DNA of 64,000 nucleotides from Pseudarthrobacter sp. PS3-L1 (GTDB lineage: Bacteria > Actinomycetota > Actinomycetes > Actinomycetales > Micrococcaceae). Under the pieces are notes generated by a model that ran no database searches, had not been told where the DNA came from, and saw only the letters and a program-made list of their open reading frames with translations. The position numbers and the translations under genes were made by a program. The stretch is from NCBI RefSeq assembly GCF_030063285.1, contig NZ_JASISU010000006.1, positions 42,940 to 106,939 of the forward strand. The letters run 5' to 3'. Position 1 is the first letter of the stretch; the number at the start of each line of letters is the position of its first letter. This document shows, one piece after another, positions 48,505 through 59,949 of the stretch.

Positions 48505-49461
48505 ATGACCGCGCAAGCCCGCGAGAGCACGTCCATGCGTGCGGCCCAGAACAAGGCTGCAACGCTGATCGAGGCACTGCCTTGGATTCAGCGATTCGCG
48601 GGGACCACCATGGTGATCAAATATGGCGGCAACGCCATGGTCAACGACGACCTCCGAAGGGCTTTTGCCGAGGACATCGTGTTCTTGCACCATGTGGGAA
48701 TCCGACCAGTGGTGGTGCACGGAGGCGGCCCGCAGATCAACGCCATGCTCAGCCGCTTGGGCATCGAGTCCGAGTTCAAGGGCGGCCTGCGGGTTACAAC
48801 GCCGGAGGCAATGGATGTGGTCCGCATGGTGCTCACGGGCCAGGTAGGCCGCGAGCTGGTGGGGCTCATTAATTCCCACGGTCCCTACGCCGTGGGCATG
48901 TCAGGCGAAGACGGCGGGCTGCTGCGTGCAGTCCGGACCGGAACCACTGTCAACGGCGAAGAGATAGACCTGGGCCTGGTCGGTGAAGTGGTGGGCGTCA
49001 ACCCGGCGGGAATACTCGATATCCTCGCCGCTGGCCGCATCCCCGTCATCTCCACAGTGGCTCCAGAGATTGCTCCGGCTGTGGGCGATCCGGAAGCAAC
49101 GCGCCACCAGACCACCGGCCAGGTCCTCAACGTCAACGCCGATACGGCAGCTGCTGCGCTGGCAGAAGCGCTCGGTGCCTCCAAGCTGGTAATACTTACC
49201 GACGTCGAGGGTCTCTTCGCCAATTGGCCAGACCGATCATCGCTGGTTTCCTCGCTGACTGCCTCCGAGCTGCGGACGCTGCTTCCCTCGCTGGAATCGG
49301 GAATGATCCCCAAGATGCAGGCCTGCCTCAAAGCTGTGGACGGGGGTGTGGAGCGCGCGCATATTGTTGATGGCCGCCTTGCCCACTCCATGCTTTTGGA
49401 AACTTTCACCACCGCGGGCATCGGTACCCAGGTAGTCCCCGACCAGGAGTCAATGGCATGA
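48505..49461 (+). CDS. argB: Acetylglutamate kinase
   Basis: 318 residues from the ATG behind [17 protein letters not shown] (P-loop-like), [24 protein letters not shown] and [12 protein letters not shown] are amino-acid-kinase motifs; arginine feedback is typical of hexameric members. GTGA/ATGA-type overlap with argD. Confidence 0.97.
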   Translation: MTAQARESTSMRAAQNKAATLIEALPWIQRFAGTTMVIKYGGNAMVNDDLRRAFAEDIVFLHHVGIRPVVVHGGGPQINAMLSRLGIESEFKGGLRVTTPEAMDVVRMVLTGQVGRELVGLINSHGPYAVGMSGEDGGLLRAVRTGTTVNGEEIDLGLVGEVVGVNPAGILDILAAGRIPVISTVAPEIAPAVGDPEATRHQTTGQVLNVNADTAAAALAEALGASKLVILTDVEGLFANWPDRSSLVSSLTASELRTLLPSLESGMIPKMQACLKAVDGGVERAHIVDGRLAHSMLLETFTTAGIGTQVVPDQESMA

Positions 49462-50717
49462 GCGAGATCGACAAAACGCCCGTCACGGAATTGGTCGACG
49501 GCAGCCACCCCACCAGCGGCTCCGAATGGCTGGAACGCTACTCGGGGTCCCTTCTCGGGGTATTTGGCACGCCGCAGCGTGTGCTGGTCCGCGGGGCTGG
49601 CGCGTTGGTCTGGGACGCTGACGGACGTCAGTACCTGGACCTGCTGGGCGGAATCGCCGTTAATGCGCTGGGCCACGCGCACCCGTTTGTCACATCCGTG
49701 ATCTCCAGCCAGTTGGCGACGCTGGGCCATGTGTCAAACTTTTTCACCAGCCCCACCCAGGTGGCCCTCGCAGAAAAGCTTCTCGAGCTGACGGGCGCGC
49801 CAACGGGGTCCAAGGTCTTTTTCAGCAATTCCGGAGCGGAGGCCAACGAGGCAGCTTTTAAGCTGGCACGGCTGAACAGCTCCCCGGGCGAGGGCACATC
49901 GCGAACCCGCATTGTGGCACTGGAAGGCGCTTTTCACGGACGCACCATGGGCGCCCTGGCCCTGACAGCAAAAAAAGCGTACAGGGAACCCTTCGAGCCC
50001 ATGCCCGGCGGTGTCGAGCACGTTGCATTCGGAGACATCAACGCGCTCCGTTCGGCGGTGGACACCAGCGTCGCTGCGGTCTTCCTCGAACCGATCCAGG
50101 GCGAGGCCGGGGTCCGGCCACTGAGCGCCGAATACTTGCAGGCTGCACGCCAGATCACTCGTGAGGCCGGGGCCCTGCTGATTCTTGACGAGGTCCAGAG
50201 CGGCATGGGCCGCACCGGATCCTGGCTTGCCAGTTCCGCTGCGGGAATTACCCCGGATGCCGTGACCCTGGCCAAGGGGCTTGGCGGCGGCTTCCCGATC
50301 GGTGCGATGATCACCTTCGGTGAGCATGCATCATCGCTGATGTCTGCTGGACAGCACGGCACCACTTTTGGCGGAAACCCGGTAGCCACAGCCGCAGCAC
50401 TGGCCACCCTGCATGTCCTGGAATCCCAGGGAATCCTCCGTGAGGCCCGCCACGTTGGCGATTATCTGCGTGCCGGGCTCGCTGCCATCGATGGGGTGAC
50501 GGAGGTGCGCGGCGCGGGACTTCTGATTGGTTTCGACTTGGCTGCCGCCGTCGCGCCCGCCGTTGTTGTTGCCGCGCTGGAGGCTGGATTCATTGTTAAC
50601 AGTCCCGCCCCGCACACCATCCGGCTGGCCCCGCCCCTGATCCTCACCACGGACCAGGCGGACCAATTCCTCACTGCATTCCCTGCCATTCTCCAGAGCG
50701 CGAAGGACACCCTGTGA
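49458..50717 (+). CDS. argD: Acetylornithine aminotransferase
   Basis: 419 residues. Class III PLP aminotransferase: [38 protein letters not shown], catalytic Lys in [14 protein letters not shown]. It starts inside the argB end and overlaps argF by 4 bases. Confidence 0.97.
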   Translation: MSEIDKTPVTELVDGSHPTSGSEWLERYSGSLLGVFGTPQRVLVRGAGALVWDADGRQYLDLLGGIAVNALGHAHPFVTSVISSQLATLGHVSNFFTSPTQVALAEKLLELTGAPTGSKVFFSNSGAEANEAAFKLARLNSSPGEGTSRTRIVALEGAFHGRTMGALALTAKKAYREPFEPMPGGVEHVAFGDINALRSAVDTSVAAVFLEPIQGEAGVRPLSAEYLQAARQITREAGALLILDEVQSGMGRTGSWLASSAAGITPDAVTLAKGLGGGFPIGAMITFGEHASSLMSAGQHGTTFGGNPVATAAALATLHVLESQGILREARHVGDYLRAGLAAIDGVTEVRGAGLLIGFDLAAAVAPAVVVAALEAGFIVNSPAPHTIRLAPPLILTTDQADQFLTAFPAILQSAKDTL

Positions 50718-51721
50718 CCACAACAGCAACACGCCACTTTCTCAAGGACACTGATCTCACGGGTGCGGAGCAGGCGGAAGTCCTGGACCTTGCGCTGCGC
50801 ATGAAGGCTGCCCCGTACAGTGTCCAGCCGTTCGCCGCGGAGGGAGCTGGCCGAAAAACAGTGGCGGTCATCTTCGACAAGACCTCCACCCGCACCAGGG
50901 TTTCTTTTGCCACCGGCATCGCAGACATGGGTGGCAACGCCTTGATCATCAACCCCGGCGAAGCGCAGATTGGGCATAAGGAATCCGTCACGGATACCGC
51001 CAAGGTCTTGGAGCGCATGGTCACCAGCATTGTATGGCGTACTGGAGCTCATGCAGGATTGGTGGAGATGGCGGAGAACGCCGCTGTTCCGGTCATCAAC
51101 GCCCTCTGCGATGACTACCACCCGTGCCAACTCCTGGCCGATCTCCTCACGGTTCGTGAACACAAGGGTGAGCTCAAGGGCTTGACCATGGTCTATCTGG
51201 GGGATGCGGCCAACAACATGGCCAACTCCTACCTGCTGGCTGGGGTCACTGCAGGAATGCACGTCCGGATTGCCGGGCCTGAAGGGTATCTTCCTGACCC
51301 AGCAATAGTTGCCGCTGCCGAAGAGCGCGCCGCTGAAACCGGCGGCTCGGTCCTCATCACCACAGACGCCACCGAAGCGCTTACCGGGGCGGACGTTGTT
51401 GCCACTGACACGTGGGTCTCCATGGGGCAGGAGGCGGAAAAGGAACAGCGTATGCGGCTGTTCCAGGAGTATTCGGTGGACGATTCCGCCATGGCCAAAG
51501 CATCCCAGGGTGCCGTTGTGCTGCATTGCCTTCCGGCGTACCGGGGCTACGAGATTTCCGCCTCAGTTATTGACGGTCCGCAGTCAGTGGTCTGGGACGA
51601 GGCGGAGAACCGGCTGCATGCGCAGAAGGCTCTTATGGCCTGGCTGCTGCATCAGTCCGGCCTTGCCGTAGTGGCTGGTCTTCCCGCCCTTGGCGCCGCG
51701 ACGGAGGCGGCTCAGGCGTGA
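50714..51721 (+). CDS. argF: Ornithine carbamoyltransferase
   Basis: 335 residues from the GTG overlapping argD. Carbamoyl-phosphate loop [24 protein letters not shown], and [11 protein letters not shown] (ornithine site). Forms citrulline. Overlaps argR by 4 bases. Confidence 0.97.
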   Translation: MTTTATRHFLKDTDLTGAEQAEVLDLALRMKAAPYSVQPFAAEGAGRKTVAVIFDKTSTRTRVSFATGIADMGGNALIINPGEAQIGHKESVTDTAKVLERMVTSIVWRTGAHAGLVEMAENAAVPVINALCDDYHPCQLLADLLTVREHKGELKGLTMVYLGDAANNMANSYLLAGVTAGMHVRIAGPEGYLPDPAIVAAAEERAAETGGSVLITTDATEALTGADVVATDTWVSMGQEAEKEQRMRLFQEYSVDDSAMAKASQGAVVLHCLPAYRGYEISASVIDGPQSVVWDEAENRLHAQKALMAWLLHQSGLAVVAGLPALGAATEAAQA

Positions 51722-52248
51722 GCGTTACCCCTTCCGGCACAGGCATCAGCCCGGCCACCAAGACGGCCAGGCAGGCGCGCATCACGGCCATCCTGACCGG
51801 GGAATCCGTTCGTTCGCAGGCTGAGCTGGCGGCGAGGCTGGCGGACGACGGCGTGCAGGTCACCCAGGCAACGCTCTCCCGTGACCTGGTGGAACTTGGT
51901 GCGGTACGGGTGCGCGGCACGGAAGGTGTACTTGTTTATGCCGTTCCTGGTGAGGGCGGTGAACGGGGGGCCAGAAGCGGTGTGGGCCAGGAGATCCTCG
52001 ACGCCAGGCTGGAACGGCTGTGTGGTGAATTGCTGGTCAGCGCCGAAGCATCGGCAAACCTTGTTGTCCTCAGGACGCCGCCTGGAGCCGCCAACTTCCT
52101 TGCCCTAGCCATTGACCACTCGGTCATTCCTTCGGTGCTCGGCACCATTGCGGGCGATGACACCATTGTGCTGGTGGCACGCGATCCTGATGGTGGAACG
52201 GCGCTTGCCGCCAAGTTCCTGTCCATGGCCGAGACTACGCTGGGCTAG
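51718..52248 (+). CDS. argR: Arginine repressor ArgR
   Basis: 176 residues from the GTG overlapping argF. N-terminal winged helix ([12 protein letters not shown] ... [25 protein letters not shown]) and C-terminal arginine-binding oligomerisation domain ([18 protein letters not shown] ... [15 protein letters not shown]). Arginine-bound hexamers should bind the ARG-box-like sites before argC and argG. Confidence 0.96.
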   Translation: MSVTPSGTGISPATKTARQARITAILTGESVRSQAELAARLADDGVQVTQATLSRDLVELGAVRVRGTEGVLVYAVPGEGGERGARSGVGQEILDARLERLCGELLVSAEASANLVVLRTPPGAANFLALAIDHSVIPSVLGTIAGDDTIVLVARDPDGGTALAAKFLSMAETTLG

Positions 52249-52313
52249 TCCGAAAAGGCGCTACTCGCTGGAGGCTCGGGCACGGGGGATCTGGCTGCAC
52301 TGTCTAGAATGAG

Positions 52314-53621
52314 ATGTCGGCCCCACGCGCCCGGCAGCTCAGCGCTCGGTCCCTGATCGACGCATCAGATCCTGGGATAGGAATCCTCATCAACACCCCC
52401 ACAGGCCACGAACCGGACTGCTCCGGGCTGTCAGCCGTGTCCACCGAAGCCACGGAAGATTTCACAGCTCCATCCACCCGGGCGGACATGACACAGCCTG
52501 CCGCTGCGGGGCCGCTTGTGACCTGGGCCGTGGATGGGGAGAGCCGTTCTGCCCGGTGGCGTACGGCCAACGAGCGGCCAATGCCTGTCCGTGTGGAGGT
52601 TGTTGACGATTCCCTGACAGCAGATGACGCCAACCGGATGGCTTCCCAGGGAGTTGCCATGCTCTGGCTCGGTGACTTCCACAATGCCCGCCAGATCCTC
52701 AACGCACTGGACCGCAGGCTTGGTGGCGGAAAACGGAAAACTGCTGCGTCTCCTGCGGATGGGTTCTACCGTCACCGGCAATCGCGTTCACACCGGGCGC
52801 GAATCCTGGGGATGCTGCTTGTTCCGCTGAACCCCGGCCCAGTAGTGCCGCTGCGGCGTTCTCCGGACCTCCGCGCAGCCGCGCAGGAAGCGTACGGTGA
52901 GATCAGCGAACCGTCAGTGGTTTCGCTCCACGAGCTGGTGGGGGCTATTGGTGCACACGAATGGCGCAGGAACGGTGTTCCTGTTGCGGCACTGCAAGCC
53001 CGGATCCATCCGCACTACGGGACTTTTTTCCCCACCCGTAGCGAGTATGTGGATCTTGTGGCCCTTGCGCCGCTGCCGGCAACCACAGTGGCGTTCGACA
53101 TTGGCACCGGAACCGGCGTGCTGGCAGCCGTATTGGCCCGCCGTGGCGTGCAGCGGGTGATAGCAACCGACAATGAGCCCAGGGCAATTTCCTGCGCTGC
53201 CGCGAACTTCACCACGCTGGGTGTTCAGGAGCAGGCAGAAGCGATCCTTGGTGATATGTTTCCAGCTGGCCGCGCGCCGCTGGTGGTCTGCAACCCGCCC
53301 TGGATTCCAGCCACGCCCCACTCGTCACTGGACAGCGCCGTTTATGATCCAGGGAGCCGGATGCTGCACCGTTTCCTGAGCGAGCTACCGGACCACCTGG
53401 ATCCCGGGGGTGAAGGCTGGCTGGTGCTCTCGGACCTGGCGGAGCATCTTGGCCTGCGGACGCGCCTGGAACTCCTCGAAGCCATCAGTGCGGCCGGGCT
53501 CACCGTTCTGGACAGGCTGGATACCAAGCCCACGCACGCCAAGGCGTCGGACCCCAATGACCCACTCTTTGCTGCCAGGTCCGCAGAGGTTACGTCGCTG
53601 TGGAGGCTCGCAGCTACCTAG
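52314..53621 (+). CDS. Class I methyltransferase, PrmC/HemK-like C-terminal domain
   Basis: 435 residues. C-terminal half: motif I FDIGTGTGVLAAVLARRG and catalytic-type VVCNPPWIPA (NPPW as in RNA/DNA or protein-glutamine N-methyltransferases). The N-terminal ~180 residues have no recognised fold. TAGAAT lies immediately before the ATG, so a later start is possible. It separates argR from argG; no link with arginine synthesis is evident. Target unknown. Confidence 0.72.
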   Translation: MSAPRARQLSARSLIDASDPGIGILINTPTGHEPDCSGLSAVSTEATEDFTAPSTRADMTQPAAAGPLVTWAVDGESRSARWRTANERPMPVRVEVVDDSLTADDANRMASQGVAMLWLGDFHNARQILNALDRRLGGGKRKTAASPADGFYRHRQSRSHRARILGMLLVPLNPGPVVPLRRSPDLRAAAQEAYGEISEPSVVSLHELVGAIGAHEWRRNGVPVAALQARIHPHYGTFFPTRSEYVDLVALAPLPATTVAFDIGTGTGVLAAVLARRGVQRVIATDNEPRAISCAAANFTTLGVQEQAEAILGDMFPAGRAPLVVCNPPWIPATPHSSLDSAVYDPGSRMLHRFLSELPDHLDPGGEGWLVLSDLAEHLGLRTRLELLEAISAAGLTVLDRLDTKPTHAKASDPNDPLFAARSAEVTSLWRLAAT

Positions 53622-53641
53622 GATTCTGGCCTTGCACTGTA

Positions 53642-53675
53642 TGTATATCTATGTAGACTTATGAATAATAATTAG
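53642..53675 (+). promoter_or_regulatory. Tandem ARG-box-like sites before argG
   Basis: TGTAT-N4-ATGTA (53642-53655) and TGAAT-N4-ATTAG (53662-53675) are AT-rich imperfect palindromes with centres 20 bases apart, the same spacing as before argC. Confidence 0.6.
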
Positions 53676-53723
53676 TAAACGGTGTGCGTCATTGCGACGC
53701 GGCCCAGATCGAGGAGATTTTCC

Positions 53724-56355
<2,632 letters not shown>

Positions 56356-56370
56356 CCAGACTTTCGCGGA

Positions 56371-56407
56371 CCCCGCAGCTGTCCTCCAGGGCAGTTGCGG
56401 GGTTTTT
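56371..56407 (+). terminator. Rho-independent terminator after argH
   Basis: CCCCGCAGCTG pairs with CAGTTGCGGGG, followed by TTTTT. Confidence 0.88.
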
Positions 56408-56476
56408 GCGTCTTCACTGTGTCCGCCTCGAAGGCCTGGGCACCAGAAGCATGTGCGGGTGCCCTAGGGTGGTGCC

Positions 56477-57001
56477 ATGAGTGAAACGTTCCGCCAGCGA
56501 CTCCGTGCCCTCCCCGATTTTCCCGCAGACCTTCCTACCTTTGATCCCGGCAGCGCGCCAGCGGATCCTGCCGAACTTTTCAGGTCCTGGCTGGATGAGG
56601 CTCTCGCCGCGGGGGAGCGGCAGCCGCACGCGTGTAGCTTTGCCACGGTGGGGCCGGACAGCCAGCCGTCGTCAAGGATGCTGATCTTGAAGGACATCGA
56701 TGAGTCCGGTTGGCAGGTGGCATCTGCCCGTACGTCGCGCAAGGGTAGGGAACTGAGTGCCACGCCTTGCGGCGCACTGAACTTCTATTGGCCCTCGCAG
56801 GGACGCCAAGTGCGCGTTGTTGGCTCTGTGGCGGAACTCTCAGCCGAAGCCTCTGCAGAGGATTGGGCGCAGCGGCCCGGCGCAGACGGCAAGACCAACC
56901 CGCAGTGGCAGGTCTACGCCGTGATCCCGGCCGAGATCGAATTCTGGCAGGCAAGCCATGACAGGCATCACATCCGGCACCGCTACGGCGCCGCAACCTA
57001 A
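56477..57001 (+). CDS. Pyridoxamine 5'-phosphate oxidase-like flavoprotein (PdxH family)
   Basis: 174 residues, shorter than PdxH (~215). SRMLILKDIDESGWQVAS and LNFYWPSQGRQVRVVG resemble the FMN site, and the C-terminus AVIPAEIEFWQASHDRHHIR resembles the PdxH dimer/C-domain. It could be a true oxidase making pyridoxal phosphate or an FMN-binding paralogue. Monocistronic; it converges with ogt. Confidence 0.75.
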   Translation: MSETFRQRLRALPDFPADLPTFDPGSAPADPAELFRSWLDEALAAGERQPHACSFATVGPDSQPSSRMLILKDIDESGWQVASARTSRKGRELSATPCGALNFYWPSQGRQVRVVGSVAELSAEASAEDWAQRPGADGKTNPQWQVYAVIPAEIEFWQASHDRHHIRHRYGAAT

Positions 57002-57061
57002 GCGAGGTTCCCAGGTGAACAGGCATTGGTAGTTCACTAGGGTTAATAACGCCGGCTTTCA

Positions 57062-57556
57062 TCACGCGCGTTCGCGTGCAAGAAGACTTTCCTTGATTCG
57101 CAGGCCCCACCGGAAACCGCCCAGTGTCCCATCTGTCCTGATCACGCGATGACACGGAACGAAGAGTGCTGCGGCGTTAAAAGCGCAGGCGCTGGCTGCC
57201 GCGCGCACTGCAGCGGGACGGCCCGCCAGAGCCGCGTATTGAGTGTAGGTCACGGGCTGACCTGGTGGCACCATCCTGAGTGCGTCCCATGCAGCAACCC
57301 GAAACGGTCCTGAATACTGCCGGACGGGAACCATCATGGCAGGTGAGGGATCGCCGTCATAAAAGCGTTCGACTGCTGTGGAAATGGGTCCCAGCTCCTC
57401 CACAAAGATCAGCTGGGCCGGCAGTAATACCCGGTGAATCTGTCCGGTCAGGTCAGCGGGGTCGGCAGTCCAGCCGGAAGCCAGAACAGCCTGATTTTCC
57501 GCAATGATGGTGAACGGACCGTCAGGGGTAGACATGGTCATGACATGTGCAGTCAC
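57062..57556 (-). CDS. ogt: Methylated-DNA-protein cysteine methyltransferase
   Basis: 164 residues from the GTG whose last bases form the stop of ada-alkA (GTGA). Active-site PCHR in ALFVPCHRVIRTDGTLGGF; VTYTQYAALAGRPAAVRAA is the DNA-binding wing. It transfers alkyl groups from O6-alkylguanine to its Cys. A larger open frame extends upstream into ada-alkA and is not used. Coupled to the fused Ada-AlkA. Confidence 0.93.
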   Translation of the reverse strand: MTAHVMTMSTPDGPFTIIAENQAVLASGWTADPADLTGQIHRVLLPAQLIFVEELGPISTAVERFYDGDPSPAMMVPVRQYSGPFRVAAWDALRMVPPGQPVTYTQYAALAGRPAAVRAAASACAFNAAALFVPCHRVIRTDGTLGGFRWGLRIKESLLARERA

Positions 57557-59070
57557 TGTGCTGCTTTCTCTCGGGTTCGCGTGGTTGCGGGTTGTGGCGG
57601 TGCGCTTGGCGCGCAGGGGGCTGCTGCTGCCCGCCACAGATGCAGGGTGGCATAGGATCGCCACGGGCTCACGAGCCTGAATTCTGGATCGGCGCCTGCT
57701 GGCCTGCCAGAAGTCACCTCGGTGGAGAGTGCCTTGATGCCGTTGCGGACGGCGGCATCGTTGGCCAAGAATACGTCCGGTGCGCCCAGGATCCGCATGG
57801 CGGCGTACCCCACAGTCCAAGGCCCCACGCCAGGCAGCGGCAGGAGCTTCTGTTCCAGGGTCTCAACAGTGTCGCCATAGCCGAATGCCAGATCGCCGGA
57901 AGCCATCATGGCTGCGGCATTCCTGATCGAGTCAATCCGACGTTGGGGGCCGCGGATTGCCTCCCACCCGGTCTCGGCGATCTGGTGCGGTGTCGGGAAC
58001 AGCCTGTCCAACCCCGGGGCCGCCTCCTTGATGGACTGACCACAGACTGCCACCGCCGTCAGGGATGTTCGGGCGGCAGCGACGGTGATCTGCTGCCCGA
58101 TCATGGCACGCACCAACAGCTCAGCGGGATCCACGGCACCGGGCATGCGAATACCGGGAGTGCCCCCGACTGTCCCGGCCAAGCGGGCGTCTATGCTGAG
58201 CGCAGCGTCAATGGCGACGGGGTCGGCATCGAGGTCCAGCAGCCGTCGGACCCGGCTCAGCAGGGACGAAAGATCGCGAAGATCCACTGTGTGAATGGCA
58301 AGCTGCAGTGGTGCGCTGGCCCGCTGCGGATCAAGGCTGACGGTGAATGCTGCGGGTCCATTGCGCATTCCCAGTGCCCGGGAGTAGGAGGTTGATGTCC
58401 CTACTTCGATGCCGGGGACGCACCGTGCCGCGAGGAAGCTGAAGATTCCGGGATCAAAGGGTGCCCGAAATGGCAGGGCGAGGCGCAGCGCGGTTCCGGT
58501 GGTCCCACCACGGTCCCGTGTTGTAGCCCGAAGTGCCGTGGGCGTCAGCGCAAAAACTTCCTGCATGGTGTCGTTGAACTGTCGGACGCTGCTGAAGCCC
58601 GCGGCGAAGGCCACGTCGGCAAAGCGTAGCTGGGTGGACACCAGCAGTGTCCGCGCCGTTTGGGCGCGGGCGGCACGTGCCAGGGATAAGGGCCCGGCGC
58701 CGAGCTCCGCGGTCAGGATCCGGTTCAGTTGCCTGGCCGAATACCCCAGGGTCTTCGCCAGTGTGCCGACTCCCTCATGGTTCAGTGCACCGTCGCTGAT
58801 CAGCCGCATGGCACGTGCGGCGGTGTCGGATCGAAGATTCCAGGCGGGGGTTCCCGGTACGGCCTCCGGGAGGCAGCGTTTGCAGGCCCGGTAGCCAGCA
58901 TCGTGGGCGGCGGCTGATGTTTCGTAGAACCTAACATTCGAGGCCTTGGGCGTTCGGGCCGGGCAGGACGGCCTGCAGTAGATCCCCGTCGTGCGCACTG
59001 CCGTAAAGAACTGGCCGTCAAATCGGGGATCACGCGTGTCGATCGCCCGGTAGCGCTGCAGGAAGTCCAT
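57553..59070 (-). CDS. Ada zinc domain - AraC HTH - AlkA glycosylase fusion
   Basis: 505 residues. Ada N-domain: C-x3-C (YCRPSCPA) and C-x2-C (ACKRCLP) bind zinc and accept methyl groups from phosphotriesters. AraC-type helices around 105-185 (VGTLAKTLGYSARQLNRIL; FADVAFAAGFSSVRQFN). AlkA half: N-domain, then HhH LPGVGPWTVGYAAMRI with catalytic Asp in FLANDAAVRNG. It combines alkylation sensing/activation with 3-methyladenine glycosylase activity. Ogt is encoded separately just downstream. Confidence 0.92.
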   Translation of the reverse strand: MDFLQRYRAIDTRDPRFDGQFFTAVRTTGIYCRPSCPARTPKASNVRFYETSAAAHDAGYRACKRCLPEAVPGTPAWNLRSDTAARAMRLISDGALNHEGVGTLAKTLGYSARQLNRILTAELGAGPLSLARAARAQTARTLLVSTQLRFADVAFAAGFSSVRQFNDTMQEVFALTPTALRATTRDRGGTTGTALRLALPFRAPFDPGIFSFLAARCVPGIEVGTSTSYSRALGMRNGPAAFTVSLDPQRASAPLQLAIHTVDLRDLSSLLSRVRRLLDLDADPVAIDAALSIDARLAGTVGGTPGIRMPGAVDPAELLVRAMIGQQITVAAARTSLTAVAVCGQSIKEAAPGLDRLFPTPHQIAETGWEAIRGPQRRIDSIRNAAAMMASGDLAFGYGDTVETLEQKLLPLPGVGPWTVGYAAMRILGAPDVFLANDAAVRNGIKALSTEVTSGRPAGADPEFRLVSPWRSYATLHLWRAAAAPCAPSAPPQPATTRTREKAAQ

Positions 59071-59173
59071 GTAGCCATCCTTGCAGCCCGGCAAGGCCTC
59101 CGCTAGCGGAAATCGGACATGACCGTGGCAGCATGGATCCCTCTTGGGAACCGCTGATTCCACCGCGGCCACG

Positions 59174-59179
59174 TAGTGT
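59174..59179 (+). promoter_or_regulatory. -10 element of mpg (leaderless)
   Basis: TAGTGT, 7 bases before the ATG at 59187, within the divergent spacer to ada-alkA. Confidence 0.35.
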
Positions 59180-59186
59180 CGGGGCC

Positions 59187-59873
59187 ATGGCTACCGAGGA
59201 ACAGTTCCCCCACGCCGAATCGCCAGCCGAAGGGTTGCGTTCGCTACTGTCGCAGAATCCACTGGTGACGGCCCCGCGGCTCCTGGGTGCGGTGTTCAGC
59301 CATGAGACCCCTGCTGGCCGCGTGAGCGTCCGGCTGACTGAACTTGAGGTCTACCTAGGTGAACGAGATTCCGCAGCGCCGGATCCTGGGTCCCACGCAT
59401 TTCGAGGGTCAACCACCCGCAACCTTCCGATGTACGGTCCCCCTGGCATGCTGTACGTCTACTTCACCTATGGTTTGCACCACTGCGCCAATATTGCGTG
59501 CGGCCCGGAGGGGCAGGCAGCGGCAGTCCTTCTACGTGCGGGCGAGGTGGTCACCGGTCACCACCTCGCCCGCAGCCGACGATTGGCCGCACGTACTGAC
59601 CGCGATCTGGCGCGGGGACCCGCCCGCCTTGCGCAAGCGTTGGCACTGACCACCGAGGACAGCGGTAAGGACGCACTGTCCGGCCGCTACTCGTTGGAGC
59701 TGGCGCCGCCGTCGGACATTTCCGTCCATTCCGGACCCAGAACGGGAGTTTCGGGTCCTGGTGGATCGGGGGCCTATCCCTGGCGTTTCTGGATTGCCGC
59801 GGACCCAACAGTGTCCGCTTACCGCGCCGCGAAAGACAGAACGAGATCGGAGAGGGGTAGTACTGCCCGCTGA
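59187..59873 (+). CDS. mpg: 3-methyladenine DNA glycosylase (AAG/MPG type)
   Basis: 228 residues from the ATG at 59187. VTAPRLLGAVFSHETPAGRV, LTELEVYLGERDSAAP (catalytic Glu), MYGPPGMLYVYFTYGLHHCA and ARGPARLAQAL are AAG-family motifs. It excises alkylated purines. It is divergent from ada-alkA and lies upstream of helD and tyrS, as mpg-tyrS do in mycobacteria. Confidence 0.92.
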   Translation: MATEEQFPHAESPAEGLRSLLSQNPLVTAPRLLGAVFSHETPAGRVSVRLTELEVYLGERDSAAPDPGSHAFRGSTTRNLPMYGPPGMLYVYFTYGLHHCANIACGPEGQAAAVLLRAGEVVTGHHLARSRRLAARTDRDLARGPARLAQALALTTEDSGKDALSGRYSLELAPPSDISVHSGPRTGVSGPGGSGAYPWRFWIAADPTVSAYRAAKDRTRSERGSTAR

Positions 59874-59949
59874 ACCCGGAGTTTGGGCCACGTTCACCGA
59901 ATTGGGAGTAGAATAAACGGTCCGTAAATTGCGATAGGGGAACGCCTCG

